Positions 6,189 to 14,663 are shown, numbered from the stretch's first letter. The stretch: DNA of 14,663 nucleotides from an uncultured Opitutaceae bacterium (GCA_946482625.1 CAMLSH010000041.1:1-14663); one strand, 5' to 3'. Numbers and translations: made by a program. The notes: a model not told the origin generated them from the letters alone.

Positions 6189-7310
6189 ATGATCAAGAAA
6201 TTCGTTATCGCCCTGCTGGGCTTTATCGCCGTCGTCGTAGGCCTTGGCGCCGTCAAGGTCGCTCAAGTTAAAGAAGCGATGTCCACGCCGCACGTGCCGC
6301 CGGTGAGCTCGGTCACCACGTTTGACGCCAAGGAAGTCGAGTGGCGCTCCTACATCAGAGCCATCGGCACGCTCGCTCCCGTTCAAGGCGTCACCATCAG
6401 TGCGGATGCGGATGGCCAGATCGTGAGCATCCCGGTCGAAAGCGGCGCGGCGGTGAAAGCGGGCGATCTCCTCGTCGATATCGATACCAGCGTGGAAAAA
6501 GCCCAGCTCGCCGCCGCCGAGGCGAGAGCGGGTCTCGCCAAGGTCAGCCTTGATCGCGCTCAAAGTCTACTCGGCAACAACACCGTCGCGAAGTCCGAGT
6601 TCGACGTCGCCGACGCGACCTACAAACAAGCCATGGCCGAGGTCGCTTCGATCGAGGCGACGATCAACAAGAAACACGTGCGCGCGCCGTTCGATGGCCG
6701 CGTCGGTATCCGGCTGGTGAATGTGGGCCAGTATGTTTCCCGCGGCAGCCCGCTCTTGCCGTTGCAAAAACTCGATCCGATCTACGTCAACTTCAGCGTT
6801 CCTCAGCATCAACTCGCCTCGCTCTCGGTCGGCCAGAAGGTCATCCTCACCGTCGACGCGGCCGAAGCCGGTTCCTTCGAAGGCTCGATCAATGCCATCA
6901 ACTCCGAAGTCGATTCAGCCACTCGCAACGTCACTGTGCAGGCCACCGTCTCCAACCCGAACGAGGTACTCCGCTCCGGCATGTTCGCGCGGGTCGAAGT
7001 AGAGCTCCCGCAAGCCGAGTCGCTCATCGTCGTGCCCGCCACGGCCATCGCCTACGCGTCTTACGGAAACACCGTGTTTATCGTCGAGAAAATGAAAGAT
7101 CCCGAGGGTAAGGAATACCTCGGTGTCCGCCAGCAGCCCGTGACCGTCGGCACCGCGCGCGGCGATCTCGTCGCGATCTCCGGCGGCGTGAAACCTGGAG
7201 AGCAGGTGGTCACCGCCGGCGTATTCAAACTTCGGAATGGCCTGCCGGTCCAGGTCAACAACACCGTGCAGCCTTCGAGCAACCCGGCTCCCAAACCTTC
7301 CAACACCTGA
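6189..7310 (+). CDS. RND efflux periplasmic adaptor (membrane fusion protein, AcrA/MexA type)
   Basis: A 373-residue adaptor linking the inner-membrane RND pump to the outer-membrane channel. ATG 6189 gives a proper N-terminus (MIKK, then a hydrophobic segment at about 5-24); the open frame extends upstream but overlaps the MarR gene out of frame. No lipobox Cys is seen, so it is held by an uncleaved membrane anchor or a signal peptide rather than by lipid. Domains in order: lipoyl half-motif (about 66-100, DGQIVSIPVESGAAVKAGDLL), a short helical hairpin (101-160), second lipoyl half (VRAPFDGRVGI, 164-174), beta-barrel (about 198-272) and membrane-proximal domain (about 278-358), followed by a Pro/Ser-rich end. 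The short hairpin is typical of HlyD_D23/AcrA-type adaptors. It is followed by an unusually long 147-nt gap before the pump gene. Confidence 0.95.
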   Translation: MIKKFVIALLGFIAVVVGLGAVKVAQVKEAMSTPHVPPVSSVTTFDAKEVEWRSYIRAIGTLAPVQGVTISADADGQIVSIPVESGAAVKAGDLLVDIDTSVEKAQLAAAEARAGLAKVSLDRAQSLLGNNTVAKSEFDVADATYKQAMAEVASIEATINKKHVRAPFDGRVGIRLVNVGQYVSRGSPLLPLQKLDPIYVNFSVPQHQLASLSVGQKVILTVDAAEAGSFEGSINAINSEVDSATRNVTVQATVSNPNEVLRSGMFARVEVELPQAESLIVVPATAIAYASYGNTVFIVEKMKDPEGKEYLGVRQQPVTVGTARGDLVAISGGVKPGEQVVTAGVFKLRNGLPVQVNNTVQPSSNPAPKPSNT

Positions 7311-7319
7311 GCGAATGCG

Positions 7320-7455
7320 TGGCGGGTTGTGGGCGGCTGGTAGCGAGCATCCGGAACGGACCGCACCGCAACATGCAGCCACCTTCCGCCCATCAAGAGA
7401 CGACTCCGGTCTACTCTCCACCTGCCACTCACTACCCGCTACTTTCTTCCTTCCG
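7320..7455. repeat. Two opposed arrays of degenerate 7-nt repeats between adaptor and pump genes
   Basis: On the + strand, consecutive heptads read CGGTCTA (7407-7413), CTCTCCA, CCTGCCA, CTCACTA and CCCGCTA (to 7441), then two degraded units, CTTTCTT and CCTTCCG, ending 2 nt before the pump start codon. On the - strand, 7320-7347 reads as four heptads of the same kind: CTCGCTA, CCAGCCG, CCCACAA and CCCGCCA. The shared pattern is roughly C-Y-N-N-C-Y-A. The arrays point toward opposite ends of a 59-nt unrepeated centre (7348-7406). Heptanucleotide tandem repeats are known in other bacteria (for example cyanobacterial STRRs). No protein or RNA gene is seen in this gap. Confidence 0.55.
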
Positions 7456-7457
7456 TC

Positions 7458-10400
7458 ATGATTTCTAAAAGTTTCACGGACCTCTTCGTCCGCAAGCCCG
7501 TCATCGCGCTGGTGGTCAACATCGCCATCGTGATCGTCGGCGTGGTTGCGTACTTCCAGCTTAACACCCGCCAGTATCCCCGCAGCGACAGCGCGGTGGT
7601 CAAAGTCACCACGATCTACTTCGGCGCCAGCGCCGAGACCGTGCGCGGCTACATCACCACCCAGCTTGAACGCGTCATCGCCAGCGCCGACGGCATCGAC
7701 TACATCGATTCCACCAGCGCCGCCGGCATGAGCACGATCAGCGTGTACCTGCGGCTCAACTACGACACCAACGCCGCGCTCGCCCAGATCAGCTCCAAGA
7801 TCGATCAGGTACGCAACGAGCTCCCGCCCGAGTCCGAGGCGCCCACCATCAACGTCGAGACCAGCGACAACCAGTTCGCCTCGATGTACCTGAGTTTCTA
7901 CTCGGACACGATGGATCAAAACCAGATCACCGACTACCTGAACCGCATGGTCCAGCCCAGTCTCTCGTCGGTGAAAGGCGTTCAAAAAGCCGACGTTCTC
8001 GGTGGCCGCGTCTTCGCGATGCGCGTCTGGCTGAAGCCTGACGAACTAGCCGCCCGCAACCTCAGTCCCGCGGAAGTCCGTCAGGCGCTTCAGGCCAACA
8101 ACGCCCTCGCCGCCGTCGGCTCCACCAAGGGCTCGATGATGAGCATGAGCCTCATCGCGAACACCGATCTCAAGAACGTCGATCAATTCAAGCAGCTCGT
8201 CGTCGCCGAGAAGAACGGCACCATCATCCGTCTTTCCGACGTCGCCGAGGTCGTGCTCGGTGCGGAAAACTACGACGAAGAGGTGCGCTTCGACGGCAAG
8301 ACCGCGACGTTTATGGGCATCTGGGTGCTGCCCAACGAAAGTACCGTCGAGGTCATCAAACGCGTCCGCGAGGCGATGCCCGCAGTCCAGCGCGCGTTGC
8401 CGGCCGGTTTGCACGCAACCATCGCGTATGACGGCACCGCCTACATCGACGACGCGTTGAAAGAGATTCTGACGACGCTGATCGAAACCCTGCTCATCGT
8501 CATGGTGGTGATTTTCCTCTTCATGGGATCGCTCCGCTCGGTGCTGATTCCAATCGTTGCGATGCCTGTGTCGCTTGTCGGCGCCCTTATCCTGATGCTC
8601 GCGTTCGGTTTCACCATCAACCTCCTCACGCTCCTGGCGATCGTGCTCGCGGTCGGTATCGTGGTAGACGACGCCATTGTCGTCGTTGAAAACGTCGAGC
8701 GACACATTCGCGAGGGACAAAAACCGGTGGACGCCGCGATCTTGGGCGCCCGCGAACTGGTCGGTCCGGTCATCTCGATGACCATCACGCTCGCCGCCGT
8801 GTACGCGCCGATCGCCTTCCAAGGTGGTCTCACCGGTGCGCTCTTCCGCGAATTTGCGATGACCCTGGCCGGAGCCGTGACCGTATCCGGTTTCGTGGCA
8901 CTAACGCTGTCACCGATGATGAGCGCCTACTTGTTGAAGGACGCCGCTCATGAGGAGCGCGGTCTCAGTGGCGTGATCAATCGCTCGTTCGACCGCATCC
9001 GTAACAAGTACGAGCGCATCATCGGCGCCATGCTGGCGGTCCGCAAAGAACGCTTGAGCATCGGCAAGCTGCTGCTCACCGCGTTGATCCTGATTCCCTG
9101 CGTGATCGCAGTATTCTGCCTCGTCGTGTTGGTGATGTTCGATGCAGGCGCGGTGAAGACCAGTTTTCCCGGCCTCGCGGCGGGTGGCGCAGCGGTAGTC
9201 GTTTTCGGCGCACTGCTGATGCTGATCTACGACTTCTTCTCCAAACGGGCCTACACGAGCGTTCCGCACGTGCTCACGATCGCCACGCTGATCACGCTGT
9301 TGCTCGCGCCGTTCGTCATGATGGCGCAGCGCGAACTCGCGCCAATGGAAGACCAGGGCGTCGTGTTCAGCATTCTCCAACCGCCGCCGACCTCGACCAT
9401 CGATCAAAATGTGATGTTCGCCGAGGAGGTTCAAAAGATGTTCGAGAAGACGCCGGAGTACGCGAATTCGTTTCAACTGACTTCCACCAACTTTGGGTTT
9501 TCCGGCATCATTTTGAAGCCGTGGTCCCAACGTTCGCGCAGCTCCATCGAGATTCAGCAGGCGCTGCAGGGACCTGCGGCGACGATTCCCGGCATGAACG
9601 TCATCGTCACCACGCCCGAGCCTTTGCCGGCGGGTGGCTCGATGCCGATCGAGTTCGTGATTCGTTCGACCGCTGATCACAGCGAGATGCTCGAGTACGC
9701 GGAGAAGCTCACGCTCTTCGCCAACACCGAGGCCAACGCCGGCGGCGGCATGCCGACGTTCTTCTTCGCCGACACCGATCTGAAGTTCGATCTCCCGCAG
9801 GTCGAAATCGAGATCGATAAAGACAAAGTCGCCTCGATGGGCCTTAACCTAAGTGCCGTCGCGGCCGACCTCGGCTCCATGCTCGGCGGCGGTTACGTCA
9901 ACCGCTTCGTCAACGACGGACGCAGCTATCGCGTGATCCCGCAGGTTGAGCGCGGCCAGCGTTTGAACGCGGAGCAGTTGCTCAATTACCACATCCGCGG
10001 GCCGCAAGGGCAGGTGATCCCGCTGTCCACGATCGCGACCCTGAAGCACACCGTGCAGCCGCGCTCGTTGAATCGCTTCCAGCAACTCAACGCAGTCAAG
10101 ATCACCGGCGTCGGTCCCAGCATCGATGGAGCCTTGAAGAAATTGGAGGCGAAAGCCGCCGAGATTCTCCCGCCCGGCTACACCGTCGATTACGGCGGCC
10201 AGTCGCGCCAGCTCCGCCTCGAAGGCAGCGCTTTGTGGACCGCGTTCGGCCTCGCGCTGATCCTGATCTTCCTGGTGCTCTCGGCGCAGTTTAACAGCTT
10301 CCGCGATCCCTTCGTGATCCTTCTCGGTTCGGTGCCGCTCGCCCTCGTCGGCGCGTTGCTGCCGGTGTTCCTTGGGAAAACCACGCTCAACATCTACTCG

Positions 10401-10793
10401 CAGATCGGTCTGATCACGCTCGTCGGCCTCATTGCTAAAAACGGCATCCTGATCGTGGAGTTCGCCAACTCGCTCCAAGAACAGGGCGTCGCCAAACTCG
10501 AGGCCATCCGCCGCGCCGCCGCGACCCGTCTGCGCCCCGTGCTCATGACTTCCGCCGCGACTGTATTCGGACACTTGATGCTGATCTTCGTGACCGGGCC
10601 CGGCGCCGCCGCCCGTAACAGTATCGGTTGGGTGCTCGTCATCGGTATGGCGGTCGGATCGGTGTTCACGCTCTTCGTGGTCCCGGCCTTCTACGTCTTG
10701 ATCGCCCGCGACCACTCCCGCGACCGCCAGCCCGCGCATCCCGCCGGCCTTCCGCAGGCCACGCCTGCTCCCGCCGGCGCGATCTCCAAGTAA
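7458..10793 (+). CDS. RND multidrug efflux pump, inner-membrane permease (HAE-1/AcrB type) with extra TM insertion
   Basis: A 1111-residue proton-driven pump that captures drugs or toxic metabolites in the periplasm and inner-membrane leaflet and passes them to the channel. The usual plan is present: TM1 (about 12-33), first porter/docking loop (to about 335), TM2-TM6 (about 338-495), second periplasmic loop opening at LAPMEDQGVVF (627-637), and TM8-TM12 from about 924. Proton-relay residues are intact: Asp404-Asp405 in VVDDAIVVVENVER and Lys994 in LIAKNGILIVEFA. Unusual: about 65-70 additional residues between TM6 and TM7 (about 536-597) with two extra hydrophobic segments, IGKLLLTALILIPCVIAVF and AAGGAAVVVFGALLMLI, suggesting 14 instead of 12 membrane helices. 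That largely explains the length against about 1,030-1,050 in relatives. The tail is Pro/Ala-rich. There is no Shine-Dalgarno. The channel gene starts 19 nt later. Confidence 0.97.
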   Translation: MISKSFTDLFVRKPVIALVVNIAIVIVGVVAYFQLNTRQYPRSDSAVVKVTTIYFGASAETVRGYITTQLERVIASADGIDYIDSTSAAGMSTISVYLRLNYDTNAALAQISSKIDQVRNELPPESEAPTINVETSDNQFASMYLSFYSDTMDQNQITDYLNRMVQPSLSSVKGVQKADVLGGRVFAMRVWLKPDELAARNLSPAEVRQALQANNALAAVGSTKGSMMSMSLIANTDLKNVDQFKQLVVAEKNGTIIRLSDVAEVVLGAENYDEEVRFDGKTATFMGIWVLPNESTVEVIKRVREAMPAVQRALPAGLHATIAYDGTAYIDDALKEILTTLIETLLIVMVVIFLFMGSLRSVLIPIVAMPVSLVGALILMLAFGFTINLLTLLAIVLAVGIVVDDAIVVVENVERHIREGQKPVDAAILGARELVGPVISMTITLAAVYAPIAFQGGLTGALFREFAMTLAGAVTVSGFVALTLSPMMSAYLLKDAAHEERGLSGVINRSFDRIRNKYERIIGAMLAVRKERLSIGKLLLTALILIPCVIAVFCLVVLVMFDAGAVKTSFPGLAAGGAAVVVFGALLMLIYDFFSKRAYTSVPHVLTIATLITLLLAPFVMMAQRELAPMEDQGVVFSILQPPPTSTIDQNVMFAEEVQKMFEKTPEYANSFQLTSTNFGFSGIILKPWSQRSRSSIEIQQALQGPAATIPGMNVIVTTPEPLPAGGSMPIEFVIRSTADHSEMLEYAEKLTLFANTEANAGGGMPTFFFADTDLKFDLPQVEIEIDKDKVASMGLNLSAVAADLGSMLGGGYVNRFVNDGRSYRVIPQVERGQRLNAEQLLNYHIRGPQGQVIPLSTIATLKHTVQPRSLNRFQQLNAVKITGVGPSIDGALKKLEAKAAEILPPGYTVDYGGQSRQLRLEGSALWTAFGLALILIFLVLSAQFNSFRDPFVILLGSVPLALVGALLPVFLGKTTLNIYSQIGLITLVGLIAKNGILIVEFANSLQEQGVAKLEAIRRAAATRLRPVLMTSAATVFGHLMLIFVTGPGAAARNSIGWVLVIGMAVGSVFTLFVVPAFYVLIARDHSRDRQPAHPAGLPQATPAPAGAISK

Positions 10794-10812
10794 TCAACGA
10801 AACCTTCACAGT

Positions 10813-12234
10813 ATGAGCTCCACGTCTAAGTCCCGCCATTCCCTGCGCCACGCCGCTGCTCTCACGGCGGCTGCGTTTCTGGCAACGGTTCCCGCGTTCG
10901 CGGCCGAGCCCGGCGCATCACGGCGCTCCGCCCCGATCGCCGCCGCAAACGCGATCGCTCCCGACGTTCCCGATCGTCTCGATGTCAAAACGGCGATCGC
11001 CTACGCGCTCGATAACAACTTCGCGATCCGCCAGGCCCGCGAACGTATCCGCGAACAGGAAGGTCTGATCGTCGAAATCAAATCCCGCGCGCTCCCCAAC
11101 GCCTCCGTCAACTCGCTCTACAGCGTCACGGACCGCGAGCTCAGCAAGGATTCGCAGGCGCCGAACGCGGGCACGCGCGACACAGAGTATTGGAGCATCG
11201 CGCTCGAAGTCCGTCAGACGCTCTACTCGGGCGGCGGCGTGAGGAACGCCCTCGACGCGCAGAAACTCGCCCGCGAATCCGCGCTGTTGGAACTCGAAGC
11301 GGTGATCAGTGAAGCGCTCCTCGATGTCCGCACGCGTTTCTACAACGTCTTGTTCAGCCGCGAGCAGATCAAGGTGCAGGAGGAAAACGTGCGTCTCCTT
11401 CGCGAGCAGCTCCAGACCGCCAAGAACCGCTTCGAAGCGGGCGCCTCGTCCAACTTCGAAGTGCTCCGCGCAGAGGTCGCCGTTGCCAACGCGCAACCCG
11501 AGCTCATCCGCGCACGCAACGGCTACCGCATCGCCATCGACGAACTCCGTCAGGCGTTGGGGTATTCGAACCCTCGCGCGGAAAGTGTGCGCAAGCTCCC
11601 TGAGTTCGTCGGTACGCTGGATTTTAATCCCGTGAACTACGATCTGCAGGAAGCGATCGCTCAGGCGCGTGCGGGCCGGCCCGAGCTCCAGCGCCTGGAA
11701 AAACTCGAACTCGCGCGCGAAGCCGCGGTGAAGGTCGCTAAGTCCGACTATCAGCCCGATCTGGCATTGGTCGGCGGATACGAGCTCCGGAAGCATAATT
11801 TTTCCAATCGCTTCCGCGAATCGCTCGACGGCTGGTCCATCGGTCTCCAATCCAACTGGGCGGTCTTCGACGGCCGCGCCACCGCCGGCCGGGTCGCTCA
11901 AGCGCGTTCGCAGCTCAACCAGGCCCGTCTGCAAACCTCCGAGTCCACGCTCGCGGTCGAAGTCGAGGTCCGCCGCGCGCATTCCTCGCTGCAGGAAGCC
12001 GCCGAACTCGCCGAGTCCGCGACCAAAGTCGTCGCCCAAGCGGAGGAAGCGCTGCGTCTCGCCGATGCGCGCTATGCCGCCGGAACTGCGACGCAGCTCG
12101 ACGTTCTTGAAGCCCGCGTCTCCCTGACGGAATCGCGCAACAACCAGCTCCAGGCCAATTACAGCCACAACGTCGCCGTCGCCGCCATGCGCAAGGCGGT
12201 CGGCGCCGCCGATCCGTTCGTGACTAAACCCTGA
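10813..12234 (+). CDS. TolC-family outer-membrane efflux channel protein
   Basis: A 473-residue outer-membrane factor completing the tripartite pump. A signal peptide is clear: Ser/Lys/Arg-rich start, hydrophobic AAALTAAAFLA, then a likely cleavage site after VPAFA (about residue 30). Two repeated outer-membrane efflux (OEP) domains follow. The first begins at LDVKTAIAYALDNNFAIRQARERI (about 56-80) and the second near YDLQEAIAQARAGRPELQRLEKLEL (about 276-300). Each holds the strand-plus-long-coiled-coil pattern that trimerises into the beta-barrel and periplasmic tunnel, with characteristic FEAGASSNFEVLRAEV and YAAGTATQLDVLEARVSLTESRNN. No lipobox Cys is seen, so it is TolC-like rather than OprM-like in anchoring. 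It lies 19 nt after the pump gene and is closed by a terminator, so it is the last gene of the operon. Confidence 0.95.
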   Translation: MSSTSKSRHSLRHAAALTAAAFLATVPAFAAEPGASRRSAPIAAANAIAPDVPDRLDVKTAIAYALDNNFAIRQARERIREQEGLIVEIKSRALPNASVNSLYSVTDRELSKDSQAPNAGTRDTEYWSIALEVRQTLYSGGGVRNALDAQKLARESALLELEAVISEALLDVRTRFYNVLFSREQIKVQEENVRLLREQLQTAKNRFEAGASSNFEVLRAEVAVANAQPELIRARNGYRIAIDELRQALGYSNPRAESVRKLPEFVGTLDFNPVNYDLQEAIAQARAGRPELQRLEKLELAREAAVKVAKSDYQPDLALVGGYELRKHNFSNRFRESLDGWSIGLQSNWAVFDGRATAGRVAQARSQLNQARLQTSESTLAVEVEVRRAHSSLQEAAELAESATKVVAQAEEALRLADARYAAGTATQLDVLEARVSLTESRNNQLQANYSHNVAVAAMRKAVGAADPFVTKP

Positions 12235-12253
12235 ACGGTCTCCTCTAATCCGG

Positions 12254-12285
12254 GGCGCGGCATCATCGCCGCGCCTCTTTTATTT
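12254..12285 (+). terminator. Rho-independent terminator ending the efflux operon
   Basis: GGCGCGGC (12254-12261) pairs perfectly with GCCGCGCC (12268-12275) around an ATCATC loop and is followed by a T-rich tail (TCTTTTATTT). It lies 19 nt after the channel gene stop, marking the end of the MarR-adaptor-pump-channel unit. Confidence 0.88.
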
Positions 12286-12376
12286 CCGGCGCCAGAGATC
12301 GACGCCCATCGCGTTCAAAAATATTCTTCTGTAACACCGGCCATGACCGTGCGTCTAACCGGTAATCTCCATACGC

Positions 12377-14662
12377 ATGAAGATCCTCCGCCCTCTGCTG
12401 ATCGGCACCGGTATCCTCGCTGGTCTGCTCGCAGTTACGTTCGTCCTGGCGCTGCTCCCTTCCGTCCAGACTTGGGCGGCTCGCCGCGTCATCGCAGGCG
12501 ATCCCTCGCTTGGTGTTCAGCGCCTCGGCCGGGTCTCTGTCGGCTTCAACCGCGTCGAGATCACCGACGTCGTTGTTTCCCGCCCCGGCCTTCACCTCAC
12601 ACTTCCCTCGGCCGTAATCGAACTCCCGCTCTTCGCCGCCGCGCGCAGCGATATCCAACTCGAAAACCTCGTCGCCAAAGGTTGGACACTCGACCTCACC
12701 GCGCCGGTTTCCGCGTCCTCCACGCCGTCATCCGCATCGGCGACGACCACGGGAACACAACAGTCTCCGTCGGGCTTTGCGCAGGAGAAGTCCGCCGAGC
12801 CGTTTCAATTTGAAGGCGTATTCAAACTTCTCGAACTCCCTGTCGATCTCGCCATCGCCGCCGCAGACATCGACGGCACCGTGGTTTTCCCCACCAAGCC
12901 TGGCCAGCCCTCTGGTCGAGCCGATGTCACCGTGACCGGGGGCCAGCTCGCCGCCGGTCGCGAAGGTACCTTCAAGATCGTCAGCCAAGTTACGCTCCCC
13001 GATGGGCTCGCCCCCGTCACCCGCCTCACGACGCAAAGTACGCTCGCGCTCCGCATGGACACGCCCCGCACGTTCGCGCGGATTGTCGCCACCAATGAGG
13101 CCCACGCGTCCGGTCCCGGTGTCCCGCAGGGCGCACGTCTCCACGCCGAAACCATGCTGGCGCGCACCCCCGGCCGCGAATCGTACGATGTCCTTCTCAA
13201 GACCATTGCCGCCACCGGCGAGAAAAAGCTCGTCGAACTTCGCATCACCAATCCCGGCGAGGGAAAACCCTTCACGGGCACGTGGAAATTCGACGTCAGC
13301 GATACCGACCTCGCGCCCTTCACGCTCGGCTACACGCTGCCGGTATTCACCCTTGGTGCGGGGGGCGACGTTCAGGCAGATCAGCGTTTCCGCGAAATCC
13401 AGCTTTCGGGAAAAACCGATCTCTCCACCGAAAACCTCGATTCGGTTTATGCCGGCCTCTCGACCTTCGGCCGCCTGCGCGTTCAGTCGGACTTCGATCT
13501 GCTCTACCGCGCCGCCGGCATCCGTGTGAACCGCTTCGCCCTGGATCTTTCCGGCGCCGCGCCCGTCCTCGCGGTGAAAGTCCTCCAAGCCATGGAAGTC
13601 GTCCCGGCCACCGGCGAAATCAAAGTCGCCGCGCCAGAGGCCGACCTGGTCCATATCTCGCTCAAAGGACTACCCCTCGCTTGGGCACGTCCGTTTGCGC
13701 CGGCCGATCTGATCTTCGACGGCGGCGATGTGCGTGGCGAACTCATCGCCCGCGCCGATCAAGGCGGTTTCGCGGTGCGCACCGTTTCTCCTGTGCAGAT
13801 CGACCGACTCACCGTCGCTCAATCCGGCAAAGAGTTGGTCCGCGCGCTCGATCTTTCCGTCGCGCTTGCCGGCAGCCACACGCCCGCCGGCTGGCAGGCT
13901 GATGTATCCGAAATCGCGGCACGCAACGGCGGCGCCACGCTGCTCACGCTCGCGGTGAAAGCCGCTCAGTCCTCCGGTGCGAACCAGCCGATCAAGGCCA
14001 CCGGCCGCTTGCGCGCCGACCTCCCCGCGCTGCTCGCCCAGCCAGTGGCGAAGGAGTTTTCCGTGCTGTCCGGCGGCGCCGCCGATTTCGAGTTTTCCGC
14101 CAGCGTTACGGATGCGCTCCAGCAGCTCTCGCTGAAGCTCGCGGCGACCGCGCTTCGCTCGCGAGAGGGCAACGCGCTCCCCGCGGTTTCCAGCGATCTC
14201 CGCGCCGATATTCACGCCGATGGACGCATCGAGCTAAACGTACCGCTCGTCTTCGACCTCGCCGGCCGCAAGTCCGATCTGGATCTCACCGGCACGCTCA
14301 AAACCTCCACCGCCGGGCTCGCGCTCGATGCGCAGGTGCTCAGCCGCGAACTGTACGTGGACGACTTAAAAACCTTCGCCGCGCTTCAACCGGTGAGCTC
14401 CGCTCCGGCGCCGCAGCCGCAAACGAAACCGTCTCCGACATCCACACCACCGACTTCGCCCACCACGCCGGCTCCCGATCAAAAACCCATCTGGGACGGC
14501 GTGACCGGCAATGTGAAACTCGCGTTGAAAAAGGTCGTTTACGCCGCCAACCAGCCCCCGGTCGAAGTCTCCACTTCGGTGAAAATCGCGCCGGACGCCC
14601 TTACAATGGAATCGCTCAACGCTGTCTTCCCCGACGGCGCCGCCGCCAAGGTGAATGGCGTG
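12377..14662 (+). CDS. Large AsmA/TamB-like membrane-anchored envelope protein, 5' part (3' end beyond window)
   Basis: The frame stays open from ATG 12377 to the window edge, giving 762 residues without a stop. The N-terminus has a positive start and one hydrophobic helix (about 5-28), then VQTWAARRVIAGDPSLGVQRLGRVSVGFNRVEITDV (30-65) and stretches of alternating hydrophobic residues with repeated Gly-Asp turns. This suggests a long beta-rich periplasmic domain, the pattern of AsmA/TamB/DUF748-type proteins that bridge the envelope in lipid transport or assembly. Two low-complexity linkers are seen: Ser/Thr-rich (109-133) and Pro/Ser/Thr-rich (672-704). No enzyme motif is visible. It is separated from the efflux operon by a terminator and so has its own promoter, not clearly seen in 12286-12376. 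The call is a fold-level resemblance; another large surface or envelope protein is possible. Confidence 0.55.
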   Translation, partial: MKILRPLLIGTGILAGLLAVTFVLALLPSVQTWAARRVIAGDPSLGVQRLGRVSVGFNRVEITDVVVSRPGLHLTLPSAVIELPLFAAARSDIQLENLVAKGWTLDLTAPVSASSTPSSASATTTGTQQSPSGFAQEKSAEPFQFEGVFKLLELPVDLAIAAADIDGTVVFPTKPGQPSGRADVTVTGGQLAAGREGTFKIVSQVTLPDGLAPVTRLTTQSTLALRMDTPRTFARIVATNEAHASGPGVPQGARLHAETMLARTPGRESYDVLLKTIAATGEKKLVELRITNPGEGKPFTGTWKFDVSDTDLAPFTLGYTLPVFTLGAGGDVQADQRFREIQLSGKTDLSTENLDSVYAGLSTFGRLRVQSDFDLLYRAAGIRVNRFALDLSGAAPVLAVKVLQAMEVVPATGEIKVAAPEADLVHISLKGLPLAWARPFAPADLIFDGGDVRGELIARADQGGFAVRTVSPVQIDRLTVAQSGKELVRALDLSVALAGSHTPAGWQADVSEIAARNGGATLLTLAVKAAQSSGANQPIKATGRLRADLPALLAQPVAKEFSVLSGGAADFEFSASVTDALQQLSLKLAATALRSREGNALPAVSSDLRADIHADGRIELNVPLVFDLAGRKSDLDLTGTLKTSTAGLALDAQVLSRELYVDDLKTFAALQPVSSAPAPQPQTKPSPTSTPPTSPTTPAPDQKPIWDGVTGNVKLALKKVVYAANQPPVEVSTSVKIAPDALTMESLNAVFPDGAAAKVNGV

Positions 14663-14663
14663 A

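Noticed and set aside
6915..7985. A 356-codon - strand frame spanning the adaptor-pump junction
   Set aside because: It is a shadow of two well-identified + strand genes, with repetitive Val/Asp/Gly/Ala/His composition and no domain.
12343..12813. A 156-codon + strand frame overlapping the start of the AsmA-like gene
   Set aside because: It is Arg/Pro/His-rich out-of-frame translation; the frame from 12377 has a membrane anchor and stays open to the window edge.

Overview
The window is a GC-rich chromosomal segment with every recognised gene on the + strand. It probably comes from a Gram-negative, Opitutaceae-like member of the Verrucomicrobiota. That placement is inferred from overall protein character, GC-rich coding, paired palindromic elements between genes and the lack of Shine-Dalgarno sequences; no marker gene proves it.

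Region 1 (1-3360) is housekeeping. It holds the 3' half of purH (AICAR transformylase/IMP cyclohydrolase), a short M48 zinc-metallopeptidase lipoprotein and an M20 dipeptidase-type peptidase. The two gaps here each hold a paired inverted palindrome built like a REP/BIME: a GGAG or GTAG head, an 8-bp stem and a CCCT loop, then the mirror copy. Each begins about 15 nt after the preceding stop codon.

Region 2 (3361-5280) is an AT-rich probable promoter with short direct repeats, then a complete cysI-type siroheme/4Fe-4S sulfite reductase hemoprotein with an Ala/Pro-rich tail, closed by a clear Rho-independent terminator. No flavoprotein partner (cysJ) is adjacent.

Region 3 (5281-12285) opens with about 290 nt of non-coding DNA rich in hairpins, followed by a 22-bp palindrome just before a MarR-family repressor gene. 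That gene leads a complete tripartite efflux cassette: periplasmic adaptor, RND inner-membrane pump and TolC-type outer-membrane channel, ended by a second strong terminator. The likely logic is MarR autorepression with ligand-induced release, switching on an efflux pump spanning both membranes. Two points stand out. The pump carries roughly 65-70 extra residues forming two predicted extra membrane helices. The adaptor-pump gap holds two oppositely oriented arrays of degenerate 7-nt repeats.

Region 4 (12286-14663) is the 5' part of a large, membrane-anchored, AsmA/TamB-like envelope protein that runs off the window.

No RNA gene of a known family, CRISPR array, insertion sequence, integrase or defence system was recognised.
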